A stretch of 64,000 bases of DNA from Porphyrobacter sp. GA68 (GCF_022605525.1 NZ_JAKQYJ010000001.1:186001-250000), one strand, 5' to 3'. Positions 18,163 to 29,948 are shown, counted from the stretch's first letter. Numbers and translations: made by a program. The notes: generated by a model from the letters alone, not told the origin.

Positions 18163-19752
18163 ATGCTGGACGCCAATCTCACGCAGCAGCTGAAACAGTA
18201 CCTCGCGAATTTGCGCGAACCGGTAGAGTTGGTCGCGTCGCTTGGCGGGGATGTGAAATCGGTGCAGACGCGCGAATTGCTGGAGGAGATCGCGGCGCTG
18301 CACGATCTCGTCACCGCCCGGTTCGACGGGACGGATGCGCGTCGCCCCAGCTTCGTGATCCGGCGCGCCAGCGACGCGCAAAAGTGGGTCCGGTTCGCGG
18401 GTCTTCCGCTGGGTCATGAGTTCACCTCCCTCGTTCTTGCCCTGCTTTGGGCAGGCGGCCATCCACCCAAGGTCGATGCCGACCTGATCGAACAGGTGCG
18501 CGGGCTGGAGGGGGACCTTCATTTCGAGATGTATTTCAGCCTGTCGTGCCACAATTGTCCGGACGTTGTGCAGGCGCTGACCCTGATGGCGCTGGAAAAC
18601 CCGCGCATCACGGCCACGCTGATCGAAGGCGGCACGTTTCAGGAAGAGGTGGAACGGCGCGACATCATGGCCGTGCCCGCGACTTTCCTCAACGGCGAAC
18701 CGTTCTGGAACGGCAAGCTGGAACTGGCCGAGATCCTCGCCCGGCTCGACAGCGGTGCGCAGGATAAAGCCGCTGCCAAGCTGGCCGACAAGGAGCCTTT
18801 CGAAGTGCTTGTGGTGGGCGGGGGGCCGGCTGGCGTCGCCGCGTCGGTCTATACCGCGCGCAAGGGCATCCGCACCGGCATTGCCGCCGAACGTTTCGGC
18901 GGGCAGTTGAACGATACCCTGGGCATCGAGAACCTGCCGGGCACCATGTACACCGAGGGGCCGAAGCTGACTGCGTCTCTGCTGGAACAGGTGCGCGAGA
19001 ACGGTGTCGACCTGATGAACCTGGCGCCGGCCGTGGCGCTGGAACCTGCGCGCGAGGCCGGTGGCCTGCACACGGTCCGGTTGGGCAATGGTGCCGCGCT
19101 GAGAGCGCGAAGCGTCATCCTCGCCACCGGTGCGCGCTGGCGCAACCTGGGCGTTCCCGGCGAGGCGGAATACCGCAACAAGGGTGTCGCTTACTGCCCC
19201 CACTGTGACGGGCCGCTGTTCAAGGCCAAGCGGATCGCGGTTGTCGGCGGCGGCAATTCGGGCGTGGAAGCGGCCATCGACCTTGCCGGCATCGTCGGAC
19301 ACGTCACGCTGATCGAATACGACACCCAATTGCGCGCTGACGCGGTGCTGCAGCGAAAGCTGCGCTCGCTGAAAAACGTCGACATTCTCACCAATGCGCA
19401 GACGACCGAGGTTCTGGGTGACGGGTCGCGGGTGACGGCATTGGTGTGGAAGGACCGCGCAAATGGCGAGCAGCACCGGTTGGAACTGGCAGGCGTGTTC
19501 GTACAGATCGGCCTTGTGCCGAACACCGACTGGCTGGACGGATCGGGTCTGGAACTGTCCCCCCATGGCGAGATCGTTGCCGACGCGCGCGGCGCGACCA
19601 ACTTGCCGGGCGTGTTCGCCGCCGGCGACGCGACAATCGTGCCGTACAAGCAGATCGTCACCGCCATGGGCGAAGGGTCGAAGGCGGCGCTGTCGGCGTT
19701 TGACTATCTTATCCGCACGGAACCGGTCGACGAGGTAGCCAAGGCAGCCTGA
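18163..19752 (+). CDS. ahpF: Alkyl hydroperoxide reductase flavoprotein subunit
   Basis: An NADH-dependent disulfide reductase that re-reduces AhpC. Start ATG 18163 ([20 protein letters not shown]) has AAGGAGCG just upstream; the protein is 529 residues. The N-terminal tandem thioredoxin-like domain carries the redox pair in SCHNCPDVV. The FAD-binding motif is [16 protein letters not shown] at about 213, the NAD-binding motif [20 protein letters not shown] at about 357, and the active disulfide is in [10 protein letters not shown]. The C-terminal [21 protein letters not shown] is the FAD/dimer signature. It partners with ahpC upstream; katG follows behind its own control region. Confidence 0.97.
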   Translation: MLDANLTQQLKQYLANLREPVELVASLGGDVKSVQTRELLEEIAALHDLVTARFDGTDARRPSFVIRRASDAQKWVRFAGLPLGHEFTSLVLALLWAGGHPPKVDADLIEQVRGLEGDLHFEMYFSLSCHNCPDVVQALTLMALENPRITATLIEGGTFQEEVERRDIMAVPATFLNGEPFWNGKLELAEILARLDSGAQDKAAAKLADKEPFEVLVVGGGPAGVAASVYTARKGIRTGIAAERFGGQLNDTLGIENLPGTMYTEGPKLTASLLEQVRENGVDLMNLAPAVALEPAREAGGLHTVRLGNGAALRARSVILATGARWRNLGVPGEAEYRNKGVAYCPHCDGPLFKAKRIAVVGGGNSGVEAAIDLAGIVGHVTLIEYDTQLRADAVLQRKLRSLKNVDILTNAQTTEVLGDGSRVTALVWKDRANGEQHRLELAGVFVQIGLVPNTDWLDGSGLELSPHGEIVADARGATNLPGVFAAGDATIVPYKQIVTAMGEGSKAALSAFDYLIRTEPVDEVAKAA

Positions 19753-19756
19753 ACAG

Positions 19757-19773
19757 GCCGTTCGCCAAACGGC
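19757..19773 (+). terminator. Short hairpin after ahpF
   Basis: GCCGTT (19757-19762) pairs with AACGGC (19768-19773) around a 5-base loop, immediately after the ahpF stop. There is no T-run, so it is a weak intrinsic terminator at best; it may act as a 3' stabilising stem. Confidence 0.3.
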
Positions 19774-19779
19774 TGAGCC

Positions 19780-19801
19780 GATTAAATTGCCGCACTTAAT
19801 C
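19780..19801. promoter_or_regulatory. Dyad GATT-N14-AATC upstream of katG (candidate peroxide operator)
   Basis: CGATTAA (19779-19785) and TTAATCG (19796-19802) form a perfect 7-base dyad, about 75-95 bases before the katG ATG. Its core GATT-N14-AATC is the same as that upstream of ahpC. It is a candidate site for an OxyR-like regulator. No oxyR gene is visible in the window. Confidence 0.4.
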
Positions 19802-19854
19802 GATTGGACAGGTCACCGCGGCTGGGCCATCATTCCTCCAAAATCCGGTTCTGA

Positions 19855-22119
<2,265 letters not shown>

Positions 22120-22150
22120 TCGTTTGAATAGGCAACTTCGGGTCGCAACC

Positions 22151-22182
22151 ACCCCCGGCAGCAATGCCGGGGGTTTTTGTTT
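22151..22182 (+). terminator. Intrinsic terminator of katG
   Basis: ACCCCCGGCA (22151-22160) pairs perfectly with TGCCGGGGGT (22165-22174) around a GCAA loop, followed by TTTTGTTT. This is a textbook rho-independent terminator 31 bases after the katG stop. Confidence 0.93.
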
Positions 22183-22227
22183 GATAGTCCCGGATCGCGG
22201 CACAAGTGGTGAACAGAGGGTCAGTTA

Positions 22228-22680
22228 ATGCAGATCAAGCTCACTCTGGACGATGCGCTGCTGATAGATAATTACGGCATGCACTGGCGCGAGATGGGGG
22301 TTGCCGAAAACGACATCCGGGGCGACTGGCGTGCCGAGGCTGAGCGGTTCTTGGGCCATGCCCGTCAGCACTGCGGTCTTGCTGCCTATCTTGCGGAAGT
22401 GGACGGTGAACCGGCAGGCACGGCCTGTTGTCACATCGTGCCGCGCGCTTTTCCAGCATTTCGCACGGTCGATGCCCCTGTTGTCGGCTACATCTGGAGC
22501 GTTTACGTGAAACCGGTGTTCCGGGGCCAAGGCCTGGGCAGTCTGCTTGTGTCGGCCTGTACGCAGCATCTGCGCAGCAACGGTTGCAGCCGCGCTCTGC
22601 TGCATGCAGGGGAACGTTCCGCCCCCTTGTATCGGCGGCTGGGCTTCAGCCCGACGGATGAGTTTTCCGTCGCCTTGTGA
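22228..22680 (+). CDS. GNAT family N-acetyltransferase
   Basis: 150 residues. The acetyl-CoA-binding motif A is visible as YIWSVYVKPVFRGQGLGSLL (Q/RxxGxG/A type), followed by LLHAGERSAPLYRRLGFSPT, the usual C-terminal GNAT signature. The N-terminal half (DDALLIDNYGMHWREMG) is variable, as expected for substrate recognition. It stands alone between the katG terminator and the convergent Smr gene. Substrate unknown; small molecules, antibiotics or protein N-termini are all possible for this family. Confidence 0.85.
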   Translation: MQIKLTLDDALLIDNYGMHWREMGVAENDIRGDWRAEAERFLGHARQHCGLAAYLAEVDGEPAGTACCHIVPRAFPAFRTVDAPVVGYIWSVYVKPVFRGQGLGSLLVSACTQHLRSNGCSRALLHAGERSAPLYRRLGFSPTDEFSVAL

Positions 22681-22700
22681 CTTCACGCTGTGGCTGGTGC

Positions 22701-23333
22701 CTAACCCCGCCGCAAAACCACATACAACGCCCCCTCACCCCCATGCCGGGGATGCGCGCGGCGGATGGCGGCAATGTGGCTGGCGTGTGGCCCGGCGGCC
22801 AGCCAGTCGAGCACCTTGGCGCGGATGGCGCCGCGCCGCTCCCCCCGGTCCGCCGCCTCCACCGGCCGCGGCTTGCCGGCGATCAGCAGGACGACCCGCG
22901 CACCCATCGCCCGCGCCTGCGCCAGCCCATCGTTGAGGCGGTGGTACGCTCCGTCCAACGTCGTGCCGTGCAGGTCGAGGGTGAAGTCGGGTTGCAGCCC
23001 GCCGCCACGGATGCGCCGCTCCCAATGCGAGTCGAGCCCGCCCTGATCGTCCCTTGACGTTTGGGGCAGCGGGAGGCGTCCGGCAGGAACGGGGGCAGCC
23101 GCAGGCTCGCGGAGCAGTGCAGAGCGCAGCGGAGCAGATTTGGCTGCGGTTGCCGGAGCAGGTGGCTTTGCGGCGCGCGGCGCGGGACCGAGCGGCTCCA
23201 CCACCCCGCCGTCATGCGTGGCACGGTCACCCATCCTGCGCGCCGAGCGGGAAGGCTGAAGCGGCTGAACCGTTCGCGCCACCTTGGCCCACAGCGCCGC
23301 CTCCTCCGCGGTCAGCCTGCGCGGCGTCGTCAT
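22701..23333 (-). CDS. Smr/MutS2-type domain protein
   Basis: 210 residues from ATG 23333 (MTTPRRLTAEEAALWAKVAR), which overlaps the mltA stop (ATGA). The N-terminal half is a Pro/Ala-rich, probably disordered region. The C-terminal half is an Smr domain: FTLDLHGTTLDGAYHRLNDG, then ARVVLLIAGKP and a closing GALYVVLRRG. The DLHG and GK motifs are the conserved parts of this nicking or RNA-processing nuclease fold. Stand-alone Smr proteins are common next to mltA and Tim44-like genes in alphaproteobacteria. Its substrate, DNA junctions or stalled ribosomes, cannot be told from sequence. Confidence 0.85.
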   Translation of the reverse strand: MTTPRRLTAEEAALWAKVARTVQPLQPSRSARRMGDRATHDGGVVEPLGPAPRAAKPPAPATAAKSAPLRSALLREPAAAPVPAGRLPLPQTSRDDQGGLDSHWERRIRGGGLQPDFTLDLHGTTLDGAYHRLNDGLAQARAMGARVVLLIAGKPRPVEAADRGERRGAIRAKVLDWLAAGPHASHIAAIRRAHPRHGGEGALYVVLRRG

Positions 23334-24550
23334 CGCTGGCGAAGGCGGTCGAGTGTTCCCTTGGGCAGCAGGATCAGCGCTTCGCCGCTGGCGCTCATCT
23401 CGCCAGCGATCCGGCGCGCGTCCTCGCCCGCGCCCCAGAAGGTGTCGAAGCGGTTGGCGCCCCTGATCGCGCCACCGGTATCCTGCGCGACCCACAGCCC
23501 GTTTGCCTCGTCCCGCTCGACCTTAAGCCACACGGGCGCGCCATAGGGCACGAAGCGCGGATCGACCGCGACGCTGGCCCGGGGTCGCACCGGTATGCCG
23601 ATGGAACCCAGCGGCCCGTCGCCGGTCAGCTCGCGGAAGAACACCCAGCTGGGATTTTCGCGCATCAGGGCGCGCCCCTCGACCGGATGGTCGCGCAGGT
23701 AAGCCATGATGCCCTGCATCGACGGCGCATACTGCCCCGGCGCATCCCCCAGCAGTCCGCGGTCGCGCATGACCCGGCCTATGGCGACATAGCCATGGCC
23801 GTTCTGCCCCGCATACCCGATGCGCATCACCGAACCATCGGGAAACCGCAGCCGCCCCGATCCCTGGATCTGAAGAAAGAACAGCTCCACCGGATCGACC
23901 GCCCAGGCCAGCTCAAGACCACGGCCGGCCAGCGCGCCGTCTTCGATCGCGGCGCGGTCGTGATAATCGGTGAACCGCCCCTGCGCATCGAACCGGCCAA
24001 GCGGTGCGCGGCCCTCCCGCTGTTCCGGCGGAGTGCCCTCCGGCCAGGCGCGGACGAGGTCGTCCGGCAGCGCGTACACTGCCATGCCGCCAGGCACCGG
24101 CACCCGGCTGCCCGCGATCTCAGGCTCGAAATAGCCGGTGGCGAACGCCTGACCGTCGGCAACCTTCACCGTTTCGAAATGCGTCGCAAAAAATTCGGCC
24201 GCGTCCCGGCCGCTCCAAGAGGCGGCGGCGGAACACGCGGGGCGCCAGTCAGCCGTCTGGGTCAAACCGCTCTGATCGTCGCGGCGCAGCAGCACCGGGC
24301 AGCTTTCGCGGAACGAGGCGAGCGCGCGGCTCGCCGCGTCCGGTGGCAGGGCAAGGTCGACGACCCGCCGGCCCGGCGCCAGCGGCGCCTCGATCGCGCG
24401 AGTAAAGGCTGGCGAGAGCGGGACCGGCGCGGCCGGTGCTGGCACCGTTGCGGCGACGGGGGGCGGCGCGGGCGCCGGAGCAGGGGGCACCACCCGTCCG
24501 CAGGCGGCGAGAGACAGGGCAGCGGCGAGTGGTAGGAAAAAGCGCATCAC
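23330..24550 (-). CDS. mltA: Membrane-bound lytic murein transglycosylase A
   Basis: It cleaves peptidoglycan glycan strands to form 1,6-anhydromuropeptides and is anchored in the outer membrane as a lipoprotein. 406 residues; the lipobox is in LAAALSLAACGRV, followed by a Pro/Ala tether. The central MltA domain is recognisable (FATGYFEPEIAGSRVPVPG). The C-terminal 3D domain carries the conserved Asp residues in ASVAVDPRFVPYGAPVWL and GLWVAQDTGGAIRGANRFD. The ORF begins GTG-ATG, and the ATG at 24547 is as good a start. It forms an operon with the downstream Smr gene and probably the upstream Tim44-like gene 31 bases away. Confidence 0.94.
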   Translation of the reverse strand: MMRFFLPLAAALSLAACGRVVPPAPAPAPPPVAATVPAPAAPVPLSPAFTRAIEAPLAPGRRVVDLALPPDAASRALASFRESCPVLLRRDDQSGLTQTADWRPACSAAASWSGRDAAEFFATHFETVKVADGQAFATGYFEPEIAGSRVPVPGGMAVYALPDDLVRAWPEGTPPEQREGRAPLGRFDAQGRFTDYHDRAAIEDGALAGRGLELAWAVDPVELFFLQIQGSGRLRFPDGSVMRIGYAGQNGHGYVAIGRVMRDRGLLGDAPGQYAPSMQGIMAYLRDHPVEGRALMRENPSWVFFRELTGDGPLGSIGIPVRPRASVAVDPRFVPYGAPVWLKVERDEANGLWVAQDTGGAIRGANRFDTFWGAGEDARRIAGEMSASGEALILLPKGTLDRLRQR

Positions 24551-24581
24551 GCCCGCACATTACCGTGCGCGGGCAGGATAC

Positions 24582-25241
24582 TCAATCGACGTCGGTTTCG
24601 CTCAGCAGCCAGGCCGGATTGGGCGAATCGATCTGCCGGGTGAAAGTCCACAGATCGCGGCTTTCAATGGCATCGTCGAGCGATCCGGCAATCACCTTGC
24701 CATCCCGGTCACGGGTGACAGCGGCGATGTCGGCGGTGAACAGGACCACGATGCTCGCCGTCCGCCCGTCGAGCTCGGCATCCTTGACCATCGCATCCTC
24801 GATCCTGATGAGCCGGTTATCAAGCGTTTCGCCAGCTTGCGAACGGGCGTCGATCGCATCGCTGAACCCCTGATACACATCCGCGGCGCACAGGTCGCGC
24901 AGCGTGTCCTTGTCACCGGCCCAGAACGCCTCGAGCGTCATGCCGTATGCGCTTTTCGCTCCTTCCAGAAAGCCCAGCAGGTCGAAGTTCGGGCTGGCGG
25001 CGGCAATCGCGCGGATGCCGGCCTCCGCCGCCGGAGCGGCGTTTTCCGTCTCGAGTACGGTGCGCGGAGCGGGTTTCGCCTGCTGCGGCTGCGCCACCCG
25101 CATTGAGGGCGCGGCATCCGCCTGATCCATCCGGCGCGGCACGACCTCTTCCTCATGTTCCGCCCGGCGGCCCAGAACGGAATACAGGCGCAGGCCCAGA
25201 AAGGCTGCGATCATGGCGAGAATGACGATTTCGATTATCAT
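24582..25241 (-). CDS. Tim44-like (TimA) domain membrane protein
   Basis: 219 residues from ATG 25241, with AGGTG nine bases upstream; a GTG at 25253 would add four residues. One N-terminal membrane anchor (MIIEIVILAMIAAFLGLRLY) is followed by a charged linker and a C-terminal Tim44-like domain (FDLLGFLEGAKSAYGMTLEA, then LCAADVYQGFSDAIDARSQ, and RDLWTFTRQIDSPNPAWLLS). The domain is homologous to the mitochondrial import-motor anchor Tim44. In alphaproteobacteria the protein is inner-membrane attached and its role in envelope protein handling is not settled. It is divergent from the export chaperone gene secB, which fits a secretion role. Confidence 0.88.
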   Translation of the reverse strand: MIIEIVILAMIAAFLGLRLYSVLGRRAEHEEEVVPRRMDQADAAPSMRVAQPQQAKPAPRTVLETENAAPAAEAGIRAIAAASPNFDLLGFLEGAKSAYGMTLEAFWAGDKDTLRDLCAADVYQGFSDAIDARSQAGETLDNRLIRIEDAMVKDAELDGRTASIVVLFTADIAAVTRDRDGKVIAGSLDDAIESRDLWTFTRQIDSPNPAWLLSETDVD

Positions 25242-25449
25242 ATAAGCGCGCACCTGTTCGTCACCGGTCCGCGGAGCAAAGAGCCGACTCCCGCGCTGCC
25301 GGTGTTTCTTTCTTTAAATAGGAGCGAATCGCGATTGAGCAACAGCTTGCTGACCGGCGGATGCGTGCGCGGGTCCATTGACCTTGCCTGGTGGCGCGCA
25401 TAGGGGCTGCTCGCAAGATCCAAACAGCTTGTCAGGAAGTATCCGAAGT

Positions 25450-25971
25450 ATGGCCGAAGAAGGCAACGTCCTCACCGATCTGGACACCGACACTGCCGCC
25501 AATGGCGCGGACAACCGCCCGGCCGCCGGGATCATTTCGCAGTATGTGAAGGATCTTTCGGTGGAAAATCCGAACGCGCCGGCGTGCTACCAGTGGCAGG
25601 AACAGCCGCAGGTGGACCTGCAGTTCAACATCGCCGCCAACAAGGTCAGCGATGAAGTGCACGAGGTGGAGTTGAAGGTGAACGCCACCGCCAAGGCGGA
25701 CAGCGGCGAGTTCTACCTGATCGAGCTAGCCTATTGCGGATTGGTCGGACTGCGCAACATTCCCGATGAACAGGCCCACGCCTTCCTTTACGCAGAAGCG
25801 CCGCGGCTGCTGTTTCCGTTCGCGCGGCAGGTGATTGCGGACGCAGTGCAGAACGCCGGCTTCCCGCCGCTGATCCTGGAGCCGATCGACTTCAACGGCC
25901 TTTACATCCAGCAGCTGCAGCAGCGCCAGCAGCAGGGACTGCAGGGCGATCAGCCGGTCGGCCACGCTTGA
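25450..25971 (+). CDS. secB: Protein-export chaperone SecB
   Basis: A tetrameric cytosolic chaperone that keeps preproteins unfolded and hands them to SecA. Start ATG 25450 (MAEEGNVLTDLDTDTAANGA) gives 173 residues; the longer in-frame ORF from 25378 adds sequence unlike the family. The core includes VKDLSVENPNAP and the acidic SecA-binding strand (EVELKVNATAKADSGEFYLI). ELAYCGLVGLRNI and LLFPFARQVIADAVQNAGFP are hallmark segments. The C-terminal QQLQQRQQQG tail is typical of alphaproteobacteria. It is divergent from the Tim44-like gene. Confidence 0.95.
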   Translation: MAEEGNVLTDLDTDTAANGADNRPAAGIISQYVKDLSVENPNAPACYQWQEQPQVDLQFNIAANKVSDEVHEVELKVNATAKADSGEFYLIELAYCGLVGLRNIPDEQAHAFLYAEAPRLLFPFARQVIADAVQNAGFPPLILEPIDFNGLYIQQLQQRQQQGLQGDQPVGHA

Positions 25972-25995
25972 CGCCAAGCATGTGACGGCTCTGCG

Positions 25996-27567
25996 ATGAG
26001 CCTTCTAAAGAACGTTGGCACCATAGGCGGGCTCACAGCAGTCAGCCGGGTGTTCGGCTTTGCCCGCGACGTGTTGCTGGCCCGGGTGCTGGGCGCCGGA
26101 GGAGTGGCGGATGCATGGCAGCTGGCGTTTCAGCTGCCCAACATCTTCCGCCGCCTGTTCGCCGAAGGAGCGTTCGCGTCGGCTTTCGTGCCGCTGTTCA
26201 ACCGGCACATGACCGATCCAGAGAACCAGGAACCGGCGCGCCGGTTCGCAGGCGAGATACTCGCCATCCTGCTCCCGGTCCTGCTGGTGTTCGGGGCGGT
26301 GATGATGGTCGCGATGCCTCGCGTGCTCTCCATGTTTGCGAGCGACGATCTGCTGGCCGACCGCGACACCTTTGCCCACGCCGTGCTGATGGCGCGGATC
26401 GCGTTTCCGTACCTTCTGTTCATGAGCCTGGCGACGTTGGTGGCGGCGGTGCTCAATTCCCTCTCGCGCTTCGCGGCGGCGGCGGCGGCACCCATCCTGC
26501 TCAACCTGTGCCTCCTGCTCGCGCTGTTGTGGGGCGCGTTGCAGGCGCAAAGCGAGGAGATGCGGCAAACAACCGGCCTGATGCTGGCGGTGGCCGTAGC
26601 GGTGTCCGGACTGCTGCAACTGGTCTGGTTGTCGTTCTGGATGCGGCGGGCGGGTTTTCGGATCCCCTTGCGCCGCGCCCGGCTGACCAAGAGCGTGCGC
26701 GAATTCGGCATTCTGGTTCTGCCAGCGGTGTTCGGCGCCGGCGTGTACCAGATCAGCCGGTTCATCGACCTGTTCTTCCTTGGCACCCTTCCGGAAGGCA
26801 GCATCACCTATCTGGCCATGGCCGACCGCTGGAACCAGTTGCCCCTCAGCATCATCGGCATAGCACTGGGCACGGCCATCCTGCCGGCTCTGTCGCGGCT
26901 TGTCGCGGCCGGTGACGCTGACGGCGCGAGCCGCCTGCAATCGAACGCGGTTGAACTCGCCATGCTGCTGACCGTACCCGCCGCCATCGCCCTGTTCATC
27001 AGCGGCAGCGCATTCACGCGCGTGTTCTTCGTGGGCGGTGCCTTCACGCTCAGCGACGCTCTCGTGACAGGCGCCGTGCTCAGCGGACTGGTCATCGGCC
27101 TGCCCGCTTATGTGCTGGTCAAGGTACTGACCCCCAATTTCTTTGCCCGGCGGGACACCCGCACACCCGTTTACACCGCGGCCGCGTCATTGACGGTGAC
27201 GGTGGCGCTCAACCTCATCCTGGTCCCCCGCATCGGGGTTGTGGCGCTCGCGATTTCGGGATCACTCGGCGCGTGGGTCAACACCGCGCTGCTGTATGGC
27301 ATTCTGCGGCGGCGCGGATTGTTCCACCTGCCGCCCGTGGTGCTGGGCCGCATGGCGCGCATCCTGATTGCCGCGGCGATGATGGGCGCGGTGCTGTGGC
27401 TGCTGATGCCGGTGCTCGACCCCTGGTTCACGGCCGCCACGGCGCAGCGGCTGCTCGCGATTGCAGCGATCGTCGTCGCGGGGGCGGCGACCTTCGGCGC
27501 GGTGGCGGCAATGCTGGGCGTACTGAACCGCCAGACGATCAACCAGTTAAGGCAGCGCCAGGCATGA
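25996..27567 (+). CDS. murJ: Lipid II flippase MurJ
   Basis: An inner-membrane flippase of the MOP superfamily that moves lipid II outward for peptidoglycan synthesis. 523 residues with about 14 membrane segments. The N-terminal signature [25 protein letters not shown] is clear. [20 protein letters not shown] holds conserved Arg residues of the transport cavity, and [17 protein letters not shown] begins the next helix pair. The stop overlaps the trpS start (ATGA), so the two genes are translationally coupled. Confidence 0.95.
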   Translation: MSLLKNVGTIGGLTAVSRVFGFARDVLLARVLGAGGVADAWQLAFQLPNIFRRLFAEGAFASAFVPLFNRHMTDPENQEPARRFAGEILAILLPVLLVFGAVMMVAMPRVLSMFASDDLLADRDTFAHAVLMARIAFPYLLFMSLATLVAAVLNSLSRFAAAAAAPILLNLCLLLALLWGALQAQSEEMRQTTGLMLAVAVAVSGLLQLVWLSFWMRRAGFRIPLRRARLTKSVREFGILVLPAVFGAGVYQISRFIDLFFLGTLPEGSITYLAMADRWNQLPLSIIGIALGTAILPALSRLVAAGDADGASRLQSNAVELAMLLTVPAAIALFISGSAFTRVFFVGGAFTLSDALVTGAVLSGLVIGLPAYVLVKVLTPNFFARRDTRTPVYTAAASLTVTVALNLILVPRIGVVALAISGSLGAWVNTALLYGILRRRGLFHLPPVVLGRMARILIAAAMMGAVLWLLMPVLDPWFTAATAQRLLAIAAIVVAGAATFGAVAAMLGVLNRQTINQLRQRQA

Positions 27568-28607
27568 CAGAGGACACATTTTCCATGCGGGTAGTTTCCG
27601 GCATCCAGCCAACAGGCAATCTTCATCTGGGCAATTATCTGGGCGCGATCCGCAACTGGGTCAGGATGCAGGACAGTCTCGGGCTGGATGGGCAGTGCCT
27701 GTTCTTCCTCGCCGATCTCCACGCCATTTCCATGCCGCACGACCCGGCGCAGCTGCGCCGCGCCACGCGAGAGATGGCGGCGGCCGTGCTCGCCTGCGGA
27801 ATCGACCCCGCGCGGTCGGTCCTGTTCAACCAGGCGCAGGTACCCCACCACGCCGAACTGCAATGGCTGCTGGGTGGCACCGCACGTATGGGCTGGCTCA
27901 GCCGCATGACGCAGTGGAAGGACAAGGCCGGCAAGAACCGCGAAGGCCAGTCGGTTGCGCTGTTCACCTATCCCGTGCTGCAGGCCGCCGACGTGCTGCT
28001 GTATCAGGCGACCCATGTTCCGGTGGGCGAGGACCAGAAACAGCATCTGGAGCTGGCCCGCGACATCGCGCAGAAGTTCAACAACGACTTCGCCGCGGAA
28101 GGGGCGCCGGTCTTCACCCTGCCCGAGCCGATAATCCCGCCTGCCGCCGCGCGTATCATGTCGCTGCGGGACGGGGCCGCCAAGATGTCGAAATCCGACC
28201 CTTCGGACATGAGCCGCATCAATCTGACCGACGATGCGGACACGATCATGCGCAAGGTGAAGAAGGCGAAAACCGATGCCGACCCGCTGCCGGAAGAACC
28301 CGCCGGGCTGGCGCAGCGGCCCGAGGCGCTGAATCTCGTCACCATCTACGCCGCGTTGGCCGACCGCGCGGCAGACGATGTGCTCCGCGAGTTTGCCGGG
28401 CAAGGGTTCGGCAGCTTCAAGCCGGCCCTCGGCGACCTGCTGGTCGCCACGCTTGCGCCGATCTCCGCCCGGCTGCGCGACCTGCTGGACGATCAGGGGG
28501 CGCTGGACCAAATCCTGGCGGACGGAGCGCGCCGGGCGCGTGAAATCGCCCACCCCACGCTCGATGCCACCTACGAAGCGCTGGGGCTGCTGCGCACCGC
28601 GTCCTGA
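27564..28607 (+). CDS. trpS: Tryptophanyl-tRNA synthetase
   Basis: A class I aminoacyl-tRNA synthetase charging tRNA-Trp. From ATG 27564, which overlaps the murJ stop, it is 347 residues. The HIGH motif appears as [11 protein letters not shown], the KMSKS loop as [11 protein letters not shown], and tryptophan-binding residues lie around [10 protein letters not shown] and [12 protein letters not shown]. The C-terminal anticodon-binding helices are complete. The ORF is open upstream into murJ in another frame, which is only a shadow. No terminator is obvious after its stop. Confidence 0.97.
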   Translation: MTEDTFSMRVVSGIQPTGNLHLGNYLGAIRNWVRMQDSLGLDGQCLFFLADLHAISMPHDPAQLRRATREMAAAVLACGIDPARSVLFNQAQVPHHAELQWLLGGTARMGWLSRMTQWKDKAGKNREGQSVALFTYPVLQAADVLLYQATHVPVGEDQKQHLELARDIAQKFNNDFAAEGAPVFTLPEPIIPPAAARIMSLRDGAAKMSKSDPSDMSRINLTDDADTIMRKVKKAKTDADPLPEEPAGLAQRPEALNLVTIYAALADRAADDVLREFAGQGFGSFKPALGDLLVATLAPISARLRDLLDDQGALDQILADGARRAREIAHPTLDATYEALGLLRTAS

Positions 28608-28817
28608 AGCGTTCGCCGGTGAACACAGGCCGCGCGGCGGTTCTGCTGAATGGGCAGCGCACGCCACCGGCCGTCCCCCGCGCTGGATCTGCAGACCAGC
28701 GTTGCGGACGGGCGGCTCCAGGCGCGTGGTGAGCGGCGACTAACCGACCATCCGACGGAAATGGCACAATCTTTGCCTGCTATTCAAAAGCGGTTCACCT
28801 CATCCCATGTAGTAAAC

Positions 28818-28845
28818 GGAACAACGATGGCGAGCGTGCGTCGTG
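28818..28845 (+). promoter_or_regulatory. Weak candidate EcfG-type promoter before the DUF4136 gene
   Basis: GGAAC at 28818-28822, about 60 bases before the ATG, is the -35 element of the alphaproteobacterial general-stress sigma factor. The expected CGTT -10 is only approximated by CGTG about 19 bases on. The rest of the 275-base gap after trpS shows no gene. This is a low-confidence suggestion. Confidence 0.2.
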
Positions 28846-28882
28846 CAGATGGGCAGCACGGATTATCTGGCGGAGAAAGCTG

Positions 28883-29563
28883 ATGTTGAAGTTTCAATCT
28901 TTGATGCGCACGGCGAAACTGGCTTCCGTGCCGCTGCTTCTGGCGAGCCTGGCTGCTTGTGCGACACCCTTCAACGCGGACGTGTCACGCTTCCAGACAC
29001 AGCTGCCCGCTCCGCAGGGTGAGACCTTCGCCGTGGTACCGGGCGATCCGGCGCTGGCCGGCGGCCTCGAATTTGCGCAATACGCTCAGTACGTCGCGCA
29101 GCAGATGCGCCAGCTTGGCTATACGCAAGCCGCTTCTGCCGAAAACGCCAGCCTGCTCGTCCGGTTCAACTACGGCGTGAACGACGGCCGCACGGTGGTT
29201 CAGTCGACACCCGGTTTCCGCGATCCGTTCTATGGACCGTGGTACGGCTATTCGCCCTTCTACCGCTCGCGGCTCGGGTTCTATGGCAGTCCGTGGGCAT
29301 TCGGGTTCCATGACCCGTTCTTTGGCGGACCCGACATCCGCAGCTATACCGTCTTCACCAGCGGTATAGAGTTGCAGATCGAGCGGCCGGGCGGAGAGCG
29401 CCTTTTCGAAGGTCGTGCCGAGGCCGTATCACGCTCGAATCGGCTGCCCTATCTCGTCCCGAATCTGGTCGAAGCTATGTTCACCGACTTCCCGGGCAAC
29501 TCCGGGGAAACGCTGCGCATCTCGATCGCGCCGGAACGCACGACGGTCCGCCGGGTCAACTGA
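28883..29563 (+). CDS. DUF4136 domain lipoprotein
   Basis: 226 residues with a lipoprotein signal (LLLASLAACATPF; Cys at about 26). The mature part matches the DUF4136 pattern: FNADVSRFQTQLPAPQGETF near the start, AQYVAQQMRQLGYTQAASAE in the middle, a Gly/Tyr/Phe-rich insert (GPWYGYSPFYRSRLGFYG), and SYTVFTSGIELQIERPGGER towards the end. DUF4136 lipoproteins are envelope proteins of unknown function. GGAG lies 6-9 bases before the ATG. It is monocistronic and converges on the small membrane-protein gene, with a hairpin between. Confidence 0.88.
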   Translation: MLKFQSLMRTAKLASVPLLLASLAACATPFNADVSRFQTQLPAPQGETFAVVPGDPALAGGLEFAQYAQYVAQQMRQLGYTQAASAENASLLVRFNYGVNDGRTVVQSTPGFRDPFYGPWYGYSPFYRSRLGFYGSPWAFGFHDPFFGGPDIRSYTVFTSGIELQIERPGGERLFEGRAEAVSRSNRLPYLVPNLVEAMFTDFPGNSGETLRISIAPERTTVRRVN

Positions 29564-29572
29564 CGCTGTTCC

Positions 29573-29597
29573 CACACCCGCTGCGGTGGCGGGTGTG
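29573..29597. terminator. Symmetric hairpin between convergent genes
   Basis: CACACCCGC (29573-29581) pairs perfectly with GCGGGTGTG (29589-29597) around a 7-base loop, ten bases past the DUF4136 stop and twenty before the end of the minus-strand gene. It is probably a bidirectional 3'-end stem. There is no U-run on either strand, so efficient intrinsic termination is doubtful. Confidence 0.5.
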
Positions 29598-29616
29598 AGA
29601 GCGCGCGCGTCCGGTG

Positions 29617-29946
29617 TCACGGGCGGCCGCGCAGCCGCGCCGCAGCCACCCCCACCCCGATGGCGATCGAACCGATCAGGAATGCCGGCGGGAACCCCGG
29701 TGCTGCAAACGGCTGTCCGGTAATCTGGTCATCCAGCAGGGTAATCATCCAGTTGCCGAAGTGAACCGCTGCCAGCAGGGTCACGAAAGTGAGCAGAACG
29801 GAACGCCAGCTGGTCGGCCGCCAGCCGGTGCCGTGCGCCACGATCCGCAGCAGCCGCTGGCTGAGCCACACGAGAATGACGATCCAGAACACCAGCAGGA
29901 CGGCACCCAGGAGGAGGCTGCCACCAGCCAGGCCGCCCGTCCCCAC
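29617..29946 (-). CDS. Small three-helix membrane protein downstream of dut
   Basis: 109 residues from a GTG two bases after the dut stop. Three membrane segments are visible: about 8-28 (GSLLLGAVLLVFWIVILVWL), 50-68 (LLTFVTLLAAVHFGNWMI) and 85-103 (PPAFLIGSIAIGVGVAAARL). The family is not recognised. Tight linkage to dut and coaBC suggests co-expression, but neither nucleotide nor CoA metabolism gives an obvious need for it. Confidence 0.7.
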   Translation of the reverse strand: MGTGGLAGGSLLLGAVLLVFWIVILVWLSQRLLRIVAHGTGWRPTSWRSVLLTFVTLLAAVHFGNWMITLLDDQITGQPFAAPGFPPAFLIGSIAIGVGVAAARLRGRP

Positions 29947-29948
29947 CG

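Noticed and set aside
17350-19566. 738-residue open frame antisense to ahpC-ahpF
   Set aside because: High-GC shadow: it lies wholly opposite two unmistakable genes, has Arg/Gly/His-biased composition and matches no protein pattern.
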